Shown here: in pieces, positions 46,469-56,276 of the stretch
Layout of the letters: every line of letters starts with the position of its first letter
Position numbering within the stretch: the first letter of the stretch is position 1
DNA from: Bacteroidota bacterium
GTDB lineage: Bacteria > Bacteroidota > Bacteroidia > AKYH767-A > OLB10
Reading direction: 5' to 3'
DNA: 64,000 nt
Assembly: GCA_016713445.1 (NCBI GenBank)
Contig: JADJPB010000005.1
Location: forward strand, 124,001 to 188,000
Program-made: the position numbers and the translations under genes
Notes under the pieces: generated by a model
Told to the model about the DNA's origin: nothing
Databases searched by the model: none
The model's input: only the letters and a program-made list of their open reading frames with translations

Positions 46469-46812
46469 TTAAAATTCTCCTTGTAATTTCTTCGGAAGTT
46501 TTTTTACTACTTCATCAAAGCTATGATCGATGAGTTTTTTATTTCTTTGGCTCCGAGGTCGTCGTGAAGTGAGACAGTGTTCCAATGTTTTTTATTCATA
46601 TGCCAACCGGGTTGCACGGCTGTATAACGTTCGCGCAGTTCCGTGGCGTATTCAGGATCGCATTTAAGGTTGATGGTATCGGGAGCGCTGATGCTGATGA
46701 GCGCAAACATTTTACCCATCACTTTAAAAACGAGGGTGTCTTCGTCGAAAGGTAAGGTTTCCTCGGTGAAAGGTTTAGACAAGCAATAGATTCTGATTTC
46801 GTCGATGTACAT
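46469..46812 (-). CDS. MmcQ/YjbR (DUF419) family protein, one frame break near the 3' end
   Basis: A small double-wing protein of the MmcQ/YjbR family, related to proteins proposed to bind DNA. It has the features ETLPFDEDTLVFKVMGKMFALI, NLKCDPEYATELRERY and GWHMNKKHWNTV. The frame as read ends at 46507, but one A added to the run of six at 46535-46540 gives the normal ending KKLIDHSFDEVV ... LPKKLQGEF and 114 residues. The gene stands alone, divergent from polA. Confidence 0.85.
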
Positions 46813-46889
46813 CCTTACAAAGGTATAAAATCGTGGAAAAATGAAGAAGTGTAGATGGTATGTTATCGAAATAAATTAATTTTATAGCG

Positions 46890-49720
46890 ATGAACGAAGA
46901 AAATAAAAAACTGTTCCTATTGGATGCCATGGCCTTGGTATTCAGAGCTTACTTTGCATTTAGCAATAACCACCGTGTGAATTCGAAGGGATTGAATACC
47001 TCGGCGATGTTCGGATTTACAAATACGTTGAATGAAATTTTAAAGAAAGAAAAGCCGACGCATATCGCTGTGGTGTTCGATACCGCAGCTCCTACATTTC
47101 GACACGATAGCTTTGAAGCGTATAAAGCACATCGAGAAGAAATGCCAGAAGATTTGGCGATTGCGATTCCTTACATCAAAAAATTGTGGAGTGTTTTAAT
47201 ATTCCCGTGTATGAGTTGGATGGTTATGAGGCGGATGATATCATCGGAACTTTTTCTGTTTTAGCAGAGAAAGCAGGCTTCAAAACTTTCATGATGACTC
47301 CTGATAAAGACTATGCACAATTGGTGACAGAAAATATTCATATCTACAAGCCCGCACGATTGGGAAATGGTGCCGAGATTCTAGGAGTGAAAGAAGTTTG
47401 CGCAAAGTTTGGTATTGAAAATCCATCTCAAGTAATTGATATTTTGGGGCTGATGGGCGATAAGGTGGATAATATTCCCGGCGTTCCAGGAGTAGGTGAG
47501 AAAACAGCAACCGCGTTGATCCAAGAATTTGGTTCAATCGAAAATATTTTAGCGAATACCGATAAGTTAAAAGGAAAGCTAAAAGAAAAAATGGAATTGA
47601 ATAGAGAGATGGCGATTAAGTCGAAGGAGTTGGCCACTATACATTGTGAAGTACCTATTGCATTTGTTGAAGATGATTTGCTTTTGCAAGAGCCGAATAA
47701 AGATGCGTTGATGGAATTGTTTACTGAGTTGGAATTCCGCCGACTCGCACAGCAAATATTAGGAGAGGAATTACAAGTGGTCGCTGCACCATCAAAAGGA
47801 AATCCAGCGCAGATAGATATGTTTAGTCAGCCCTCATCAGCTTCCGCATCTTCTACCAGTGCAAGTGCTGTTTTAGAAGAAGTAGAAATTGAAGAAAATA
47901 AAAATTATCAAACTATACATACTGTTGAACACAATTATCAAGCAGTAACCGATAAAGCAGGAAGAGAAAAACTGATTGCGCATTTATTACAGCAAAAAGA
48001 AATCAGCTTTGATACAGAGACTACAGGTATCGATACGATGGAAGCTGAACTCGTTGGACTTTCTTTCAGCGTAAAAGTGCATGAAGGATGGTATGTTCCC
48101 ATTCCTGAAGATCGCAAGGAAGCGCAGTTGATCGTGGATGAATTTAAAGTTGTATATGAAAACGAAAGCATCGAAAAGATTGGACAGAATATAAAATACG
48201 ATATGAATATTCTTTCGCGCTATGGAATTCAGGTGAAAGGGAAATTATTTGATACCATGTTAGCGCATTATTTGATTCAGCCCGAGATGCGACATAATAT
48301 GAATATTTTGGCGGAAACGTATTTAGGTTATTCACCTGTTTCCATCGAAACATTGATTGGTAAAAAAGGAAAAGACCAAGGAAGCATGCGCGATGTTGCA
48401 GTGGAATTAATTTCCGAGTATGCTTCTGAAGATGCGGATGTGACCTTGCAGTTGAAAGAAAAGTTTATTCCGATGTTGGAAGCAACACAAACAAGTAAAC
48501 TTTTAGCAGAAGTAGAAATTCCGTTGATTCCAGTTCTTAGCGCGATGGAGCAAGAAGGAATTCGGTTAGATATTGGCGCATTAAAAGAGTTGAGCAAGGA
48601 GTTAGAAGGCGATATTGCAAAACTCGATGGAGAGATTCAAGGAATGGCTGGAACTCCTTTCAATATTTCATCGCCAAAACAAGTGGGTGATATTTTATTT
48701 GAAATATTGAAAATTGACGAGAAGCCTAAAAAAACCAAGACGGGCCAATATGCCACAGGTGAAGATATTTTAAGCAAGCTGAGTGGGAAGCATCCCATCG
48801 TAAATTTAATTTTAGATTATCGTGAAATTGTAAAACTAAAAAGCACTTACGTTGACGCTTTACCGTTAATGGTGAATGCAACCACAGGACGCATCCATTC
48901 TTCCTTCAACCAAGTGGTAGCGGTGACAGGCCGACTCAGTAGCGACAATCCCAACTTGCAAAATATTCCCATCCGCACTTCACGTGGAAGAGAGGTAAGA
49001 AAAGCCTTTGTTCCCAGAGATAAAAACCATCTTTTACTCAGCGCCGATTACTCACAAATCGAATTGCGCATCATGGCACATCTTTGTCAGGACCCGAGTT
49101 TATTAGAAGCCTTCCATCAAAATTTAGATATTCATACCGCTACGGCTTCCAAAGTTTTTGGAGTAGAGTTAGCCGATGTAGATTCCGACATGCGACGTAA
49201 AGCCAAGATGGTTAACTTCGGAATTATTTATGGCATCAGTGCCTTCGGACTTTCGGAGCGATTAAACATTCCGCGCAAAGAAGCAGCGAGCATCATCGAA
49301 AATTATTTTATCCAATATCCGCTCATCAAAGATTATATGGACGGTGCTATTGAGTCGGCGCGAAAGTTAGGTTATGTAGAAACCATCCTCGGCCGAAAAA
49401 GATACTTGCGCGACATCAACAGTCAAAACCACACCGTACGTGGTTTTGCAGAGCGCAATGCCATCAATGCACCCATTCAAGGATCAGCTGCCGATATGAT
49501 TAAAGTAGCAATGATTCATTTACACAAAGCCCTAGCCGATAAAAAACTAAAATCGAAAATGGTATTACAAGTGCATGATGAACTCGTATTTGATGTACCG
49601 CTGGAAGAAAAAGAAGAAGTACGTACGCTCGTCATAAAACATATGCAAGAAGCAATGCCCTTGAGTGTTCCCGTTCTTGTAGAAGCGGGCACAGGGGATA
49701 ATTGGCTGGAAGCGCATTAA
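46890..49720 (+). CDS. polA: DNA polymerase I, one frame break
   Basis: Repair and primer-removal polymerase with three domains. The first is a 5'-3' exonuclease (FLLDAMALVFRAYFAF at the start, GYEADDIIG near residue 108). The second is a 3'-5' exonuclease that keeps its acidic residues in FDTETTG near 376. The third is the polymerase domain with ADYSQIELRI, KMVNFGIIYGISAFGL and the terminal VHDELVFD. The frame breaks at 47178-47183: six A must be seven to read IKKIVECFNIPVYELDGYE. Repaired length 943 residues, typical. Since polA is strongly conserved, the break is most likely a sequence error. Confidence 0.96.
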
Positions 49721-49737
49721 GCTGCTTGCTTTGTTAG

Positions 49738-49912
49738 AGTTTATTTTAGTGAAATTATTTTTGCTTCGAAACGGAGTTAAGCTGCTAGCTTCTGGCTTCT
49801 AGCTGCAAGATTTTTTTCATGGCGAAATTATTTATTCTTCCAAAAGTATTATTTAGACCCCGCGCCCGCCGCGCAACCCCCGCGTCGCCGTGGTTAAGTT
49901 TGCGTTCGTTAA
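49738..49912. repeat. Dispersed 3'-flank repeat module, copy A
   Basis: Downstream of polA: GCTGCTAGCTTCTGGCTTCTAGC, then GCGAAATTATTTATTC, then GC-rich CGCGCCCGCCGCGCAACCCC and GTGGTTAAG. The same order of elements occurs at 51.9, 53.6 and 62.7 kb. Confidence 0.7.
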
Positions 49913-49915
49913 GAG

Positions 49916-51454
49916 CTAAAATTTTAAAACTTTTCCCTGTAATTTATTTTGCTCTGTAGTAAGAGAAACTATATACACTCCAGCTGCAATTCCATTCATC
50001 GCAATCTCCCCCGTAAAATACCCTCCCGCTATCACATCCACTTTCCTCTCATAAACCACTCTCCCCTCCACATCAAACAACCGCAACACCCCGCTCTTCC
50101 CTTTTAACTTCGACGCATTCACATGAATCATATTCCACTCGGGATTGTACCAGGCTTGGAAGAACACATCCACTTTCTCTCCATTTTCGGTTATGCCTAC
50201 CGTTAGCGTATCGCAGGGCGAGCCCACCCATGCGCCGAGTTCGTAATCTGGATTGTTGGGGAGGCCGAAGTAGGTTCTTCCAGTTCCCAAATTAAAACTG
50301 AAGGGTTGGAAATTGCATGCTATTCCGAGTGAATCCGGATAATTAATTACGCTTAGGTTGTTATTAATGGTAGTAAATAATGAATCAGGATAGGGGATAC
50401 TGGCTATTTCATCACCGGTTGTAATATATATTTTATTATCCGGTGCCAGCTTCATATTGGCCATTGAAGCTTCATAACTTGACATTACTGCTATCACTTG
50501 CTTACTGGCTGCAATATTGGAGGCAGTTAAATCAAATTGAAACAAGGTGTCATTTTCTCCCGGCTGATTAATGGGTGATTCACTTACAACATAAAACTTG
50601 GTATCATCCGGGGAAAAGGCGGCAGAAAAATAGTATGGATAAGGGGAGCTTGATCGTTCCGCTTCGATGGTTATCGGCTGTGAAAGCTGACCTGTACAAC
50701 GATTAAAATCATAAATTGATATTAGCCCTCGTAAATTTACTGCTACTATTTTGTTTGACAATACATTAAAACAAAGCTGTCCTAAATTAGTTGAATTATT
50801 TGAACCCAAACTTTGCGAGGAGTATAAGGATATTCCGTTTGGATTAACTAAATATACATAAGTAATATTATTCCCAATTTGACCTACTCCATCCCATTTT
50901 TTAAACAGCACCCACCAGTCCCTTCCATTCCCGTGTTTAACGGCTGTTAATCCATCAAATGCTGGTACATTTTGAAGTGGAACATTTTTTTGAATAACAA
51001 TTCCGGAATCATTGTTCGCTTTGTAATTAATGAGCATATAATATAATCCATCGAATGTATTTACTCCAATTGTAAATAAATAAACTAACGAATCATTACC
51101 AGGGTGAGGTAACAATAGCATTTCATGATACCATCCTTCGACATACAAACTATCACTTCCAGGAATGACTTCGCTATATTTATTATAAGTTCTTGATTGA
51201 TTCAATAATGAGGTTGTATAATTGGAATGACTGTAAATTAAAACTCCATTTGAATCGGCTAGTGATGCACATGATCCTCGTCCACGAACTTTTGATTTAA
51301 AAACTGTGGGATTATTGGGATTAATCCAATTGATACCTGCACTATCACCAAACACCCAGAATTGATTTGTGAACTGCCCATAGGAATTCAAATTCAGAAC
51401 CAATAGAATGCTTTGAAGAATTATCAATTTACTAGTTAAAACTATTTTCAGCAT
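49916..51454 (-). CDS. Secreted T9SS cargo protein with C-terminal type A sorting domain, paralogue 1
   Basis: A 512-residue secreted protein with an N-terminal signal ending near NSYGQ, and the family opening QFWVFGDSAGINW. The body has short repeated strands of a propeller-like fold (AAFSPDDTKFYVVSES, MKLAPDNKIYIT) similar to PD40/WD40-type surface proteins. The last 75 residues form a T9SS type A sorting domain (GVLRLFDVEGRVVYERK, GVYIVSL, GKVLKF) that directs export through the outer membrane and attachment to the surface. The function of the body is unknown. Paralogue 2 lies 0.6 kb away. Confidence 0.85.
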   Translation of the reverse strand: MLKIVLTSKLIILQSILLVLNLNSYGQFTNQFWVFGDSAGINWINPNNPTVFKSKVRGRGSCASLADSNGVLIYSHSNYTTSLLNQSRTYNKYSEVIPGSDSLYVEGWYHEMLLLPHPGNDSLVYLFTIGVNTFDGLYYMLINYKANNDSGIVIQKNVPLQNVPAFDGLTAVKHGNGRDWWVLFKKWDGVGQIGNNITYVYLVNPNGISLYSSQSLGSNNSTNLGQLCFNVLSNKIVAVNLRGLISIYDFNRCTGQLSQPITIEAERSSSPYPYYFSAAFSPDDTKFYVVSESPINQPGENDTLFQFDLTASNIAASKQVIAVMSSYEASMANMKLAPDNKIYITTGDEIASIPYPDSLFTTINNNLSVINYPDSLGIACNFQPFSFNLGTGRTYFGLPNNPDYELGAWVGSPCDTLTVGITENGEKVDVFFQAWYNPEWNMIHVNASKLKGKSGVLRLFDVEGRVVYERKVDVIAGGYFTGEIAMNGIAAGVYIVSLTTEQNKLQGKVLKF

Positions 51455-51460
51455 TAGCTA

Positions 51461-51874
51461 TTAATTTTTCACAAATTTGACTGTTACACTTTCACTTTCT
51501 GACTTTAAAGTTAAGAAGTAAACTCCTACACTCAAAGAAGCGATATCAATTTGAGGCTGATATTTTAAATTTCTCAACATTCTGCCGTCTATAGCATGAA
51601 TTTGTAAATGAGCATTTTCGGTATTGGCATTTGTTCGAATACTAAGAAGTTGATGAGTTGGAATCGGAAATACTTCAAACAAAATTTCAGATGCAACTGC
51701 AGAAGGAACGTTTCTGATTCTAGCTCCGCTCAAGGGTGCATCGTAAATTTCCAAATTTAGCAGCACTCTAGCCATCAATATGCCAGGGCCACCTACGAGT
51801 GGATTCTGTATTGCTATTTCCAATAAAATACTTGAGTCGGAAGATGAAAAAACAGTATGAGGAGGAGGTTTCAT
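51461..51874 (-). CDS. Short T9SS sorting-domain ORF, probably a gene remnant
   Basis: A 137-residue frame whose C-terminal 75 residues are a T9SS type A sorting domain (FEVFPIPTHQLLSIR, LSVGVYFLTLKSE, VTVKFVKN). The first 50 residues lack a signal peptide as read (MKPPPHTVF). Shifting by one base in the C-rich start gives MKLLLILFFHLPTQ, a good signal core, but that frame soon stops. Its upstream bases resemble those of paralogue 2. It is probably what remains of a larger cargo gene, ending 7 bases before paralogue 1. Confidence 0.55.
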   Translation of the reverse strand: MKPPPHTVFSSSDSSILLEIAIQNPLVGGPGILMARVLLNLEIYDAPLSGARIRNVPSAVASEILFEVFPIPTHQLLSIRTNANTENAHLQIHAIDGRMLRNLKYQPQIDIASLSVGVYFLTLKSESESVTVKFVKN

Positions 51875-51934
51875 AAAGTGAAGGTAGGTAAAATAATTAT
51901 TTCAGTAACATGAAAATTGGGCTTCGGATGGGAA

Positions 51935-52045
51935 AGGCTTCTAGCTACAAGCTTCAAGTATGCTTTTAGAAGCGAAATAATTTCACTTCGAATAATTTTT
52001 TCCGCTGCGCCCGCTGCGTGAACGTTGCGCCCGTTGCGTTTAAAA
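51935..52045. repeat. Dispersed 3'-flank repeat module, copy B
   Basis: GGCTTCTAGCTACAAGCTTC, then AGAAGCGAAATAATTTCACTTCG, then CGCTGCGCCCGCTGCG and GTTGCGCCCGTTGCGTTT. The best preserved copy together with that at 62.7 kb. Confidence 0.75.
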
Positions 52046-52061
52046 GAGAATTTTTATGTGA

Positions 52062-53586
52062 CTAAAGCTTTAAAACCTTCCCTTGAACTTTTTCCTTCTC
52101 AGTACTCAATGAAACAATATAAACCCCAGCTGCAATTCCATTCATCGCAATTTCCCCCGTAAAATACCCACCCGCAATAACCTCCATTTTCCTCTCATAA
52201 ACCACTCTCCCCTCCACATCAAACAACCTCAACACCCCGTTCGTCCCCTTCAACTTCGACGCATTCACATGAATCATATTCCACTCGTGATTGTACCAAG
52301 CTTGGAAAAATACATCCTCGTTTTCATTTTCGGTTATGCCTACCGTTAGTGTATCGCAGGGGACTCCCCGCCCATGCGCCGAGTTCGTAATCGGGATTGT
52401 TGGGCAAACCGTAATACGTCCTAGCACCACCTAAGTAAAAACTAAATGGTTGAAAATCGCAGGCAAGACCGAGTGAATCGGGTTGGTTGATGACGCTGAG
52501 GTGGGTGTTGTACAATGTGTATAGACTATCAGGATATGGAACTGAAGCACTTTCGTCGGCACTTGCTAAATAAATTTTCCCATCAGGAGCAAGTTTAAGT
52601 GCACCTCCTGCAACGTCTGCTGACGGCTGACTATAAATTACTTGTTTGCTTCCATTAATATTCGAAGCATTTAGATCATATTGATAAAGTGTATCAACTG
52701 TTCCAAACATTGTTGATCTTGCATCAGCCATAACATATACTTTAGAATCATCAGGTGAAAACACTCCTGCAACAAAATAGGGGTAAGGAGGACCCAATCT
52801 TTCTGTCTCAATAGTAATAGGATTTGATAAAACTCCAGTACAACGATCAAAATTACATATTGAAAACGATCCACTCCACGTAACAATTCCCATTTATCAC
52901 CAACATTATTAAAAAATAGTTGGCCGGCATTTGTTTGGTGCAATGAGCCGATGTTTTGAATTGAATTTGCAGTAATTCCATTGGGTGATATGCAATAAAT
53001 AAAAAATCATTTGTAAACCAGAACCTAGTGGTGCATACCACCTCTGAAACACCAACCACCAATCTCTTCCATTTCCATGCCTGATAGCAGTCAGTCCGTC
53101 AAAAGCTGGGAAACTATTTAACTGTACATTTTTTTGAATGACTAGCCCTGAATCATTGTTTGCTTTGTAATTTATCAGTGTGAAATATAATCCAAATAAG
53201 CTAGATCCAGTTACACCAATGCTGAAAAGATAAATCAATGAATCATTCCCAGGTACAGGTAAAAATATTAATTCGTGATACCAAGCCTCTCCAACTATAT
53301 CAATACCATTTGCAATTGTATCGTTGTATTGATTGAAAAGTAAAGTGGTATTTTGTGCTACGTTATTTGATCTAGTAAATGCATAATTCAACAATTTGCT
53401 TGAATCAGATAATGAAACGAAAGTTCCTCTGCCTTTACAATTGGGTTTAAATAGTGAAGGTAATGTTGTATTCGTCCAATTAATTCCACAGCTATCTCCA
53501 AACACCCAAAAATTATTGTTGTATTGCGCCTCCATCTCCCCAAAACCAAAAAAGAAAAAAACCAAAAGGAGGAGGGGGTGTTTCAT
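52062..53586 (-). CDS. Secreted T9SS cargo protein, paralogue 2, with several frame breaks
   Basis: Same design as paralogue 1: signal peptide MKHPLLLLVFFFFGFG, then NNNFWVFGDSCGINW, and a sorting domain almost identical to it (GVLRLFDVEGRVVYERKME, NGIAAGVYIVSL). The gene is split over three frames with breaks around 53000, between 52943 and 52893, and around 52360. Each segment aligns in order with the intact paralogue, for example CNFDRCTGVLSNPITIE against YDFNRCTGQLSQPITIE. Four or so indels in 1.5 kb exceed the rate elsewhere, so this may be a real pseudogene. Confidence 0.72.
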
Positions 53587-53629
53587 AATATAAAGGTAGG
53601 TATAATATTTATTTGAGTTACCTGAAAAT

Positions 53630-53752
53630 TGAGCTTCGGATTTGGGAAGCTGCTGGCTTCTGGCTTCTAGCCGCTGATTTTTTGTAGCATAATGTTTTTC
53701 TTCTTTTAATTAATTCGTTGCGCCCGTTGCTTAACGCTGCGGTCGCTGTGTT
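53630..53752. repeat. Dispersed 3'-flank repeat module, copy C
   Basis: GAAGCTGCTGGCTTCTGGC, CTTCTAGCCGCTGA, then CGTTGCGCCCGTTGCTTAACG and GCGGTCGCTGTGTTTAAG. Order as in copies A, B and D, with a diverged middle. Confidence 0.65.
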
Positions 53753-53858
53753 TAAGTGTGAATTATATGTCTTTAACTAGCTGTATATCAGAAGCTACAA
53801 ATCCCTTGTAACCTATGTATTTTCATCGACGTAGAAAGAACAGACTAAACTCAAAATC

Positions 53859-55154
53859 ATGAAAAATCTTTCATTAATAGTATGTTTCTGTTTGCTTGCT
53901 GGATCAGCCTTAGCACAACACGACAATCTAAGTAACTTAAGCGCTGAGTGGGTGCGTACTCCCGCGCGTAATGCAGCAACCGATGCAAATGACATCGTGG
54001 TTTACAATCCTGCAGGATTGGTACGTTTAAATAATGGTTTCCATATTAACTTGGGAAATCAGAGTTTATTCAGAAAGCCTAGTCACACCTTCGACTTCGG
54101 TTTAGGTGGTGGTGAACAAACGTACACGCAAGACGGAAACGATTTGTTTTTACCCAACTTATACATGACGTATAAGAAAGATAAATTTGCACTCTTCACC
54201 GGTGTCTTCATGGCAGGCGGTGGCGCTACGGCGAACTATCCTACGGGAAGTATCACGACTGAACTTATCGGATTGCAAGTATTAACTGCTGCTCAAGGTG
54301 CTTATGGTGCTTATGAGAATCAGAGTTTGAAAGCTTCTTCTTTCTATCTTACTACAACCTTAGGTGGATCGTATGCAGTGAATGATATGATTTCATTTGC
54401 AGTAGCAGGTCGCTTCATTGATGCAACGAACAAAACACAAGCAGGATTAACGATGACACAATCGCCTGTGATGTTTCCTGATTCTCGCTATGAATTGAAA
54501 ACTACTGAAACGGCTTCTGGATTTGGTGGTGTTTTCAGTATGATGGTTCAAGCAGGTCCTCGCACTCGCTTTACGGCACGTTATGAGTCGGCAGTGAAAA
54601 TGGATTTCGAAACAAAAACACATAAAGACGATTTAGGCATGACAACCGATGGTTCAAAAACTCGTCGTGATTTACCTTCTGTAATTGCTTTCGGAACTGC
54701 GTTTGCGGCTACCCCTACCGTTATGGTATATGGTGATTTCAATTACTATGCACAATCTTCTGCAAATTGGGATAAATCAACCATGGCTACTGAAGAAAAA
54801 AACTATGCTAGCTTAGCCGGTGATGCTATGGGAATTAATATAGCCTCTACCTTCCAAACTGGAAAAAACTTCTTGTTTAGTGTGGGTGGTGGATATACCG
54901 ACTTCCAATACAGCGATCGCAACGGTTACTTCACAAAAGCGGGCGCATTTGAAACGGCACCAGACGACAACTTCAACATCAATACAGGAATTAGCTACAC
55001 TGTTTCGAACAGCGTTACATTCACTGCCGCTTACATGCATACTTTCTACAAAGACCAAACGGTTACTGCCGTTCTTGCACAACCTTTAGATGTACAAGTG
55101 AAAACCAGCAATAGCATTGATGTATTTGCGTTAGGCGTCGATATCAAATTCTAA
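53859..55154 (+). CDS. OmpP1/FadL/TodX family outer-membrane transport protein
   Basis: A 431-residue outer-membrane beta-barrel of the FadL type, usually importing hydrophobic compounds such as fatty acids. It has a signal peptide ending AGSALAQ near residue 20. The early NAATDANDIVVYNPAGLVRL is the hallmark hatch-region motif with NPAGL. Barrel strands run to the terminal DVFALGVDIKF, which ends in the aromatic residue required for outer-membrane insertion. It is transcribed singly, with a terminator behind it. Confidence 0.93.
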   Translation: MKNLSLIVCFCLLAGSALAQHDNLSNLSAEWVRTPARNAATDANDIVVYNPAGLVRLNNGFHINLGNQSLFRKPSHTFDFGLGGGEQTYTQDGNDLFLPNLYMTYKKDKFALFTGVFMAGGGATANYPTGSITTELIGLQVLTAAQGAYGAYENQSLKASSFYLTTTLGGSYAVNDMISFAVAGRFIDATNKTQAGLTMTQSPVMFPDSRYELKTTETASGFGGVFSMMVQAGPRTRFTARYESAVKMDFETKTHKDDLGMTTDGSKTRRDLPSVIAFGTAFAATPTVMVYGDFNYYAQSSANWDKSTMATEEKNYASLAGDAMGINIASTFQTGKNFLFSVGGGYTDFQYSDRNGYFTKAGAFETAPDDNFNINTGISYTVSNSVTFTAAYMHTFYKDQTVTAVLAQPLDVQVKTSNSIDVFALGVDIKF

Positions 55155-55175
55155 TAAAAACTACCTTATAATAAG

Positions 55176-55218
55176 AGCCGCTCATCCCGATCGCTATCGG
55201 ATTGAGTGGCTTTTTTTT
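55176..55218 (+). terminator. Rho-independent terminator of the OmpP1-like gene
   Basis: Stem AGCCGCTCA / TGAGTGGCT with an inner CCGATCGCTATCGG hairpin, followed by eight T, 22 bases after the stop codon. It lies against the end of the converging SRPBCC gene. Confidence 0.85.
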
Positions 55219-55708
55219 ATCCGTTTACCACGGTTCCATTGCCGATGTCCTTATTGCGAAGATCGATGCCATTCTCGAGCCATGATTTTAAGTTCACAAG
55301 AAAAAAAGCCCAACCAGAAGCGCATCCCAAGCGAATACTTCTTTTCGATTCATCATCAACAGGAATTTCGGACTGTGTTAACGTAACCAACACTTGATCG
55401 TTCAACATAGAAAGCTTCACTTCTACTTTTGTCTTCCCTGCGAAATAAAAAGAAAAAAGATCTTTCCCATTCGCTTCCAAAATTTTTCCATATTCGGTCA
55501 TTTCATAGCAATGCCAATTCCATGCATACTCATCACCTTTTTGCATGGCGTCGCTCATTTCAAAAACATCTTCAGGCTTTTTTATTCGTGCCTTCGATAA
55601 AAACCATTCTTCAATTCGATGACAATTGGTCCAGGCTGAATATACATCTTCTATGGGAGCACTAACAACGATGCGTTGTGCAAATTTTGTCCAGTCGAAA
55701 TTCTTCAT
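55217..55708 (-). CDS. SRPBCC / AHSA1-like domain protein
   Basis: A 163-residue START-fold protein. Typical features are the opening FAQRIVVSAPIEDVYSAWTNCHRIEEWF, KGDEYAWNWHCYEMTEYGKIL, and the C-terminal helix GCASGWAFFLVNLKSWLENG. Family members bind small hydrophobic ligands or modulate Hsp90; no specific role can be given. It follows the DinB gene by 10 bases, a common pairing. Confidence 0.88.
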   Translation of the reverse strand: MKNFDWTKFAQRIVVSAPIEDVYSAWTNCHRIEEWFLSKARIKKPEDVFEMSDAMQKGDEYAWNWHCYEMTEYGKILEANGKDLFSFYFAGKTKVEVKLSMLNDQVLVTLTQSEIPVDDESKRSIRLGCASGWAFFLVNLKSWLENGIDLRNKDIGNGTVVNG

Positions 55709-55718
55709 TTTATTTAGA

Positions 55719-56249
55719 TTAATCCACCAAAGGGAAATAGCGTTCTTCCATTACTTTTAAGTGATGCATTTGGTGACCGACTAAAACAAATCCCAGTGCC
55801 AACACCGACAATTCAATATTAAAACAAATTCCTTTTCGCAACAACACCTCTTCATTAAAGCTCTTCAGTAGGCTACATGATGCTTTTCTCAAGTAAATAA
55901 ATTCATCTCTTAAATCATCCAACGAACGATCATTTGCGTTTGCATTAGCCACAAACAAGTCTTCGTCGTAGCCTGGTAAAGAAGTATTATCATTTCTGGC
56001 AAAGCGTAAGATTCTGTAACTCTGTACACGTTCATTGTCATTTATATGCTGCAAGATATCTTTCACGGACCATTTACCAGCTTGATAGACGCGATTACCT
56101 AATTTTTCCAAAAGATCCCAATCGAAGTTATCCCAATATTCTAATGAATTTCCTAATGCTTGAATAAGATCATCTTCCTCTACTTCCAGAATATAACGGT
56201 CGAAGAAAGTAGGTAATGGTTGAATTTTGTTACGGTCAAATTTGTTCAT
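55719..56249 (-). CDS. DinB family protein
   Basis: A 176-residue four-helix-bundle protein of the DinB/YfiT type. The three metal-binding His expected are suggested by VKDILQHINDNE near residue 60 and by VGHQMHHLKVMEERY near the C-terminus. Members include thiol-dependent transferases such as bacillithiol enzymes. It is probably in an operon with the SRPBCC gene. Confidence 0.88.
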   Translation of the reverse strand: MNKFDRNKIQPLPTFFDRYILEVEEDDLIQALGNSLEYWDNFDWDLLEKLGNRVYQAGKWSVKDILQHINDNERVQSYRILRFARNDNTSLPGYDEDLFVANANANDRSLDDLRDEFIYLRKASCSLLKSFNEEVLLRKGICFNIELSVLALGFVLVGHQMHHLKVMEERYFPLVD

Positions 56250-56276
56250 CTTATAAAAATTAAAAAATTTAATTTA

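Noticed and set aside
46890..47264. Programmed frameshift in polA
   Set aside because: No slippery heptamer with a downstream structure, no precedent in this family, and the same one-base loss occurs in unrelated genes.
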